A program made the position numbers and the translations under genes. From contig DBWU01000026.1 in assembly GCA_002309395.1 (NCBI GenBank), positions 858 through 8,161 of the forward strand: DNA of 7,304 nt. Reading direction: 5' to 3'. Each line of letters begins with the position of its first letter. Positions within the stretch are counted from its first letter, which is position 1. Below are positions 5,645 through 7,304 of the stretch, one piece after another. The notes under the pieces were generated by a model. It was not told the DNA's origin, did no database searches, and saw nothing but the letters and a program-made list of their open reading frames with translations. Source of the stretch: Oscillospiraceae bacterium UBA1230 (GTDB taxonomy: Bacteria; Bacillota; Clostridia; Oscillospirales; Oscillospiraceae).

Positions 5645-7304
5645 ATGCAGCGTGAAATTTTCATCAAAGGCGCACGGGAGAACAATCTGAAAAATATCGA
5701 CGTAACGATCCCGCGGGACAAGCTGGTGGTGCTGACCGGGTTGTCCGGCTCGGGCAAGTCGTCGCTGGCGTTCGACACCATCTATGCCGAGGGACAGCGC
5801 CGGTACGTGGAAAGCCTCAGCTCCTACGCGCGGATGTTTTTAGGGCAGATGGACAAGCCGGACGTGGACTATATCGACGGTCTCTCCCCCGCCATCTCCA
5901 TCGACCAGAAAACCACCAGCAAAAATCCCCGTTCCACCGTCGGCACGGTGACGGAGATCTACGATTATCTGCGCCTTCTCTGGGCGCGGATCGGCGTGCC
6001 GCATTGCCCTGAATGCGGCAAGGAGATCCGTCAGCAGACGGTGGATCAGATCGTGGATCAGGTGCTTTCCCTGCCGGAAGGGACCCGGATCCAGCTTCTG
6101 GCGCCGGTGATCCGGGGGCGCAAGGGCGAACACTCCAAGGTGCTGGAGGACGCGCGCCGTTCCGGCTACGTCCGGGCACGGGTGGACGGTCATCTGTACG
6201 ATCTGAGCGAGGAAATTCCGCTGGAAAAGAATAAAAAGCACACGGTGGAGATCGTGGTGGACCGGCTCATCGTGCGGCGCGATCTGGGTCAGCGGCTTAC
6301 CGATTCCGTGGAAACCGCGTCCGCCCTGACCGGCGGACTGGTGACGGTGGAGCTGACGGGAGAGGGGCGGGAGCTGTCCTTCTCCCAGAACTACGCCTGT
6401 GACGACTGCGGCGTTTCCATCGAGGAGCTGACGCCCCGGATGTTTTCCTTTAACAACCCCTTCGGCGCCTGCCCCACCTGCATGGGATTGGGGATGCGGC
6501 TCAAGGCCGACCCCGATCTGCTGATCGGCGATGAGAACCTCTCCATTCTCGACGGCGCCGTGGTCGCCTCCGGCTGGAACTCCATCCGCTCCGACGGTGT
6601 GAGCCGGATGTATTTTGAGGCGCTGAGCAAACGGTACAACTTTTCGCTCCGCACGCCGTGGCGCGAACTGCCGGAGCAGGTGCGCCAGGTGATCCTCTAC
6701 GGCACCCAGGGGGAAAAGTTGACGCTGGAATACGATCAGCCGCGAGGCAAAGGTGTTTTATACCAACCCTTCGAAGGGCTTGCCAACAACGTGGAGCGCC
6801 GCTACCGGGAGACCCAGTCGGAGTCCAGCAAAAAGGAGCTGGAGGAGCTGATGCGGGAATGTCCCTGCCCGGATTGTCAGGGCAGGCGGCTGCGCCGGGA
6901 GGCGCTGGCTGTCACCGTGGGCGGAAAGGATATCTGGAGCGTTACGGAACTGCCGGTGGGCGAGGAGCTTGCCTTTTTCGCGTCGCTGGAGCTGACGGGC
7001 AACCAGCAGATCATCGCCCAGCAGATCCTGCGAGAGATCCGCTCCCGATTGAGCTTTTTGCAGAACGTGGGGCTTAACTATCTGACGCTGTCCCGTTCCT
7101 CCGGCACGCTCTCCGGCGGTGAGAGCCAGCGGATCCGTCTGGCGACCCAGATCGGCTCCAGCCTGATGGGCGTTCTGTATATTCTGGATGAGCCCTCGAT
7201 CGGTCTGCACCAGCGGGATAACGACAAGCTGCTTCACACGCTCAAGCATCTGCGCGATCTGGGCAACACGCTGATCGTCGTGGAGCATGACGAGGACACC
7301 ATGC
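5645..7304 (+). CDS. uvrA: Excinuclease ABC subunit A, 3' end outside window
   Basis: The first 553 complete codons of UvrA (about 940 residues in full), the dimeric ABC ATPase that finds DNA damage and loads UvrB. Visible parts are Walker A GLSGSGKS at 32-39, the motif YAEGQRRYVESLSSYAR at 47-63, a CPECG half-site at 121-125 that is completed by CPDC at 408-411, a second zinc module with C252/C255 and C276/C279 (YACDDCG and GACPTCMG), ABC signature LSGGESQR at 489-496, Walker B LDEPSIGLHQRDN from 514, and the switch histidine His548 in VVEHD. The second ATPase half lies beyond the window. ATG 5645 has GAGG 7 bases upstream, and the gap after uvrB holds no terminator, so the genes form one operon. 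Confidence 0.98.
   Translation, partial: MQREIFIKGARENNLKNIDVTIPRDKLVVLTGLSGSGKSSLAFDTIYAEGQRRYVESLSSYARMFLGQMDKPDVDYIDGLSPAISIDQKTTSKNPRSTVGTVTEIYDYLRLLWARIGVPHCPECGKEIRQQTVDQIVDQVLSLPEGTRIQLLAPVIRGRKGEHSKVLEDARRSGYVRARVDGHLYDLSEEIPLEKNKKHTVEIVVDRLIVRRDLGQRLTDSVETASALTGGLVTVELTGEGRELSFSQNYACDDCGVSIEELTPRMFSFNNPFGACPTCMGLGMRLKADPDLLIGDENLSILDGAVVASGWNSIRSDGVSRMYFEALSKRYNFSLRTPWRELPEQVRQVILYGTQGEKLTLEYDQPRGKGVLYQPFEGLANNVERRYRETQSESSKKELEELMRECPCPDCQGRRLRREALAVTVGGKDIWSVTELPVGEELAFFASLELTGNQQIIAQQILREIRSRLSFLQNVGLNYLTLSRSSGTLSGGESQRIRLATQIGSSLMGVLYILDEPSIGLHQRDNDKLLHTLKHLRDLGNTLIVVEHDEDTM

Overview
The window is ordinary, gene-dense bacterial chromosome with GC-rich coding sequence and AT-richer promoters. 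An M-box-controlled mgtE, a DUF1540 mini-protein, a pair of half-size TSUP membrane proteins, AGGAGG-type ribosome-binding sites and Firmicutes-style uvrB-uvrA order together suggest a high-GC member of the Clostridia, probably Oscillospirales/Ruminococcaceae. That placement is inferred from gene content; no 16S rRNA or other marker is present.

Layout. Bases 1-2766 are read leftward (minus strand). In transcription order they hold an mgtE promoter, a magnesium-sensing M-box leader ending in an intrinsic terminator, mgtE (Mg2+ channel/transporter), a hairpin, a 63-residue DUF1540 protein, a structured 72-nt gap, two overlapping half-size TauE/SafE (TSUP) membrane proteins, and a perfect 20-bp terminator hairpin. 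Bases 2841-7304 are read rightward. They hold a probable extended -10 promoter, a 5' leader with competing hairpins, radC, uvrB (overlapping radC by 14 bases) and the first 553 codons of uvrA, which runs off the window. The two units diverge from about 2767-2841.

How the genes fit together. The left unit concerns membrane transport: low Mg2+ should let RNA polymerase pass the leader terminator and make MgtE. The DUF1540 and TSUP genes follow in the same direction, but whether they belong to the mgtE transcript is unclear, because a strong hairpin separates them. The right unit is a DNA-repair operon: UvrA and UvrB are the damage-recognition components of nucleotide excision repair, and RadC is a JAB/MPN-fold protein of uncertain function translated just ahead of UvrB.

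I found no mobile element, CRISPR array, tRNA/rRNA gene or clearly new system. The points most worth a second look are the TSUP protein split into two coupled halves with a TTG start inside the preceding stop, the competing hairpins over the ribosome-binding site of that pair, a 9-base complementarity between the M-box core and its terminator loop, and the hairpin that must lie in the DUF1540 leader.
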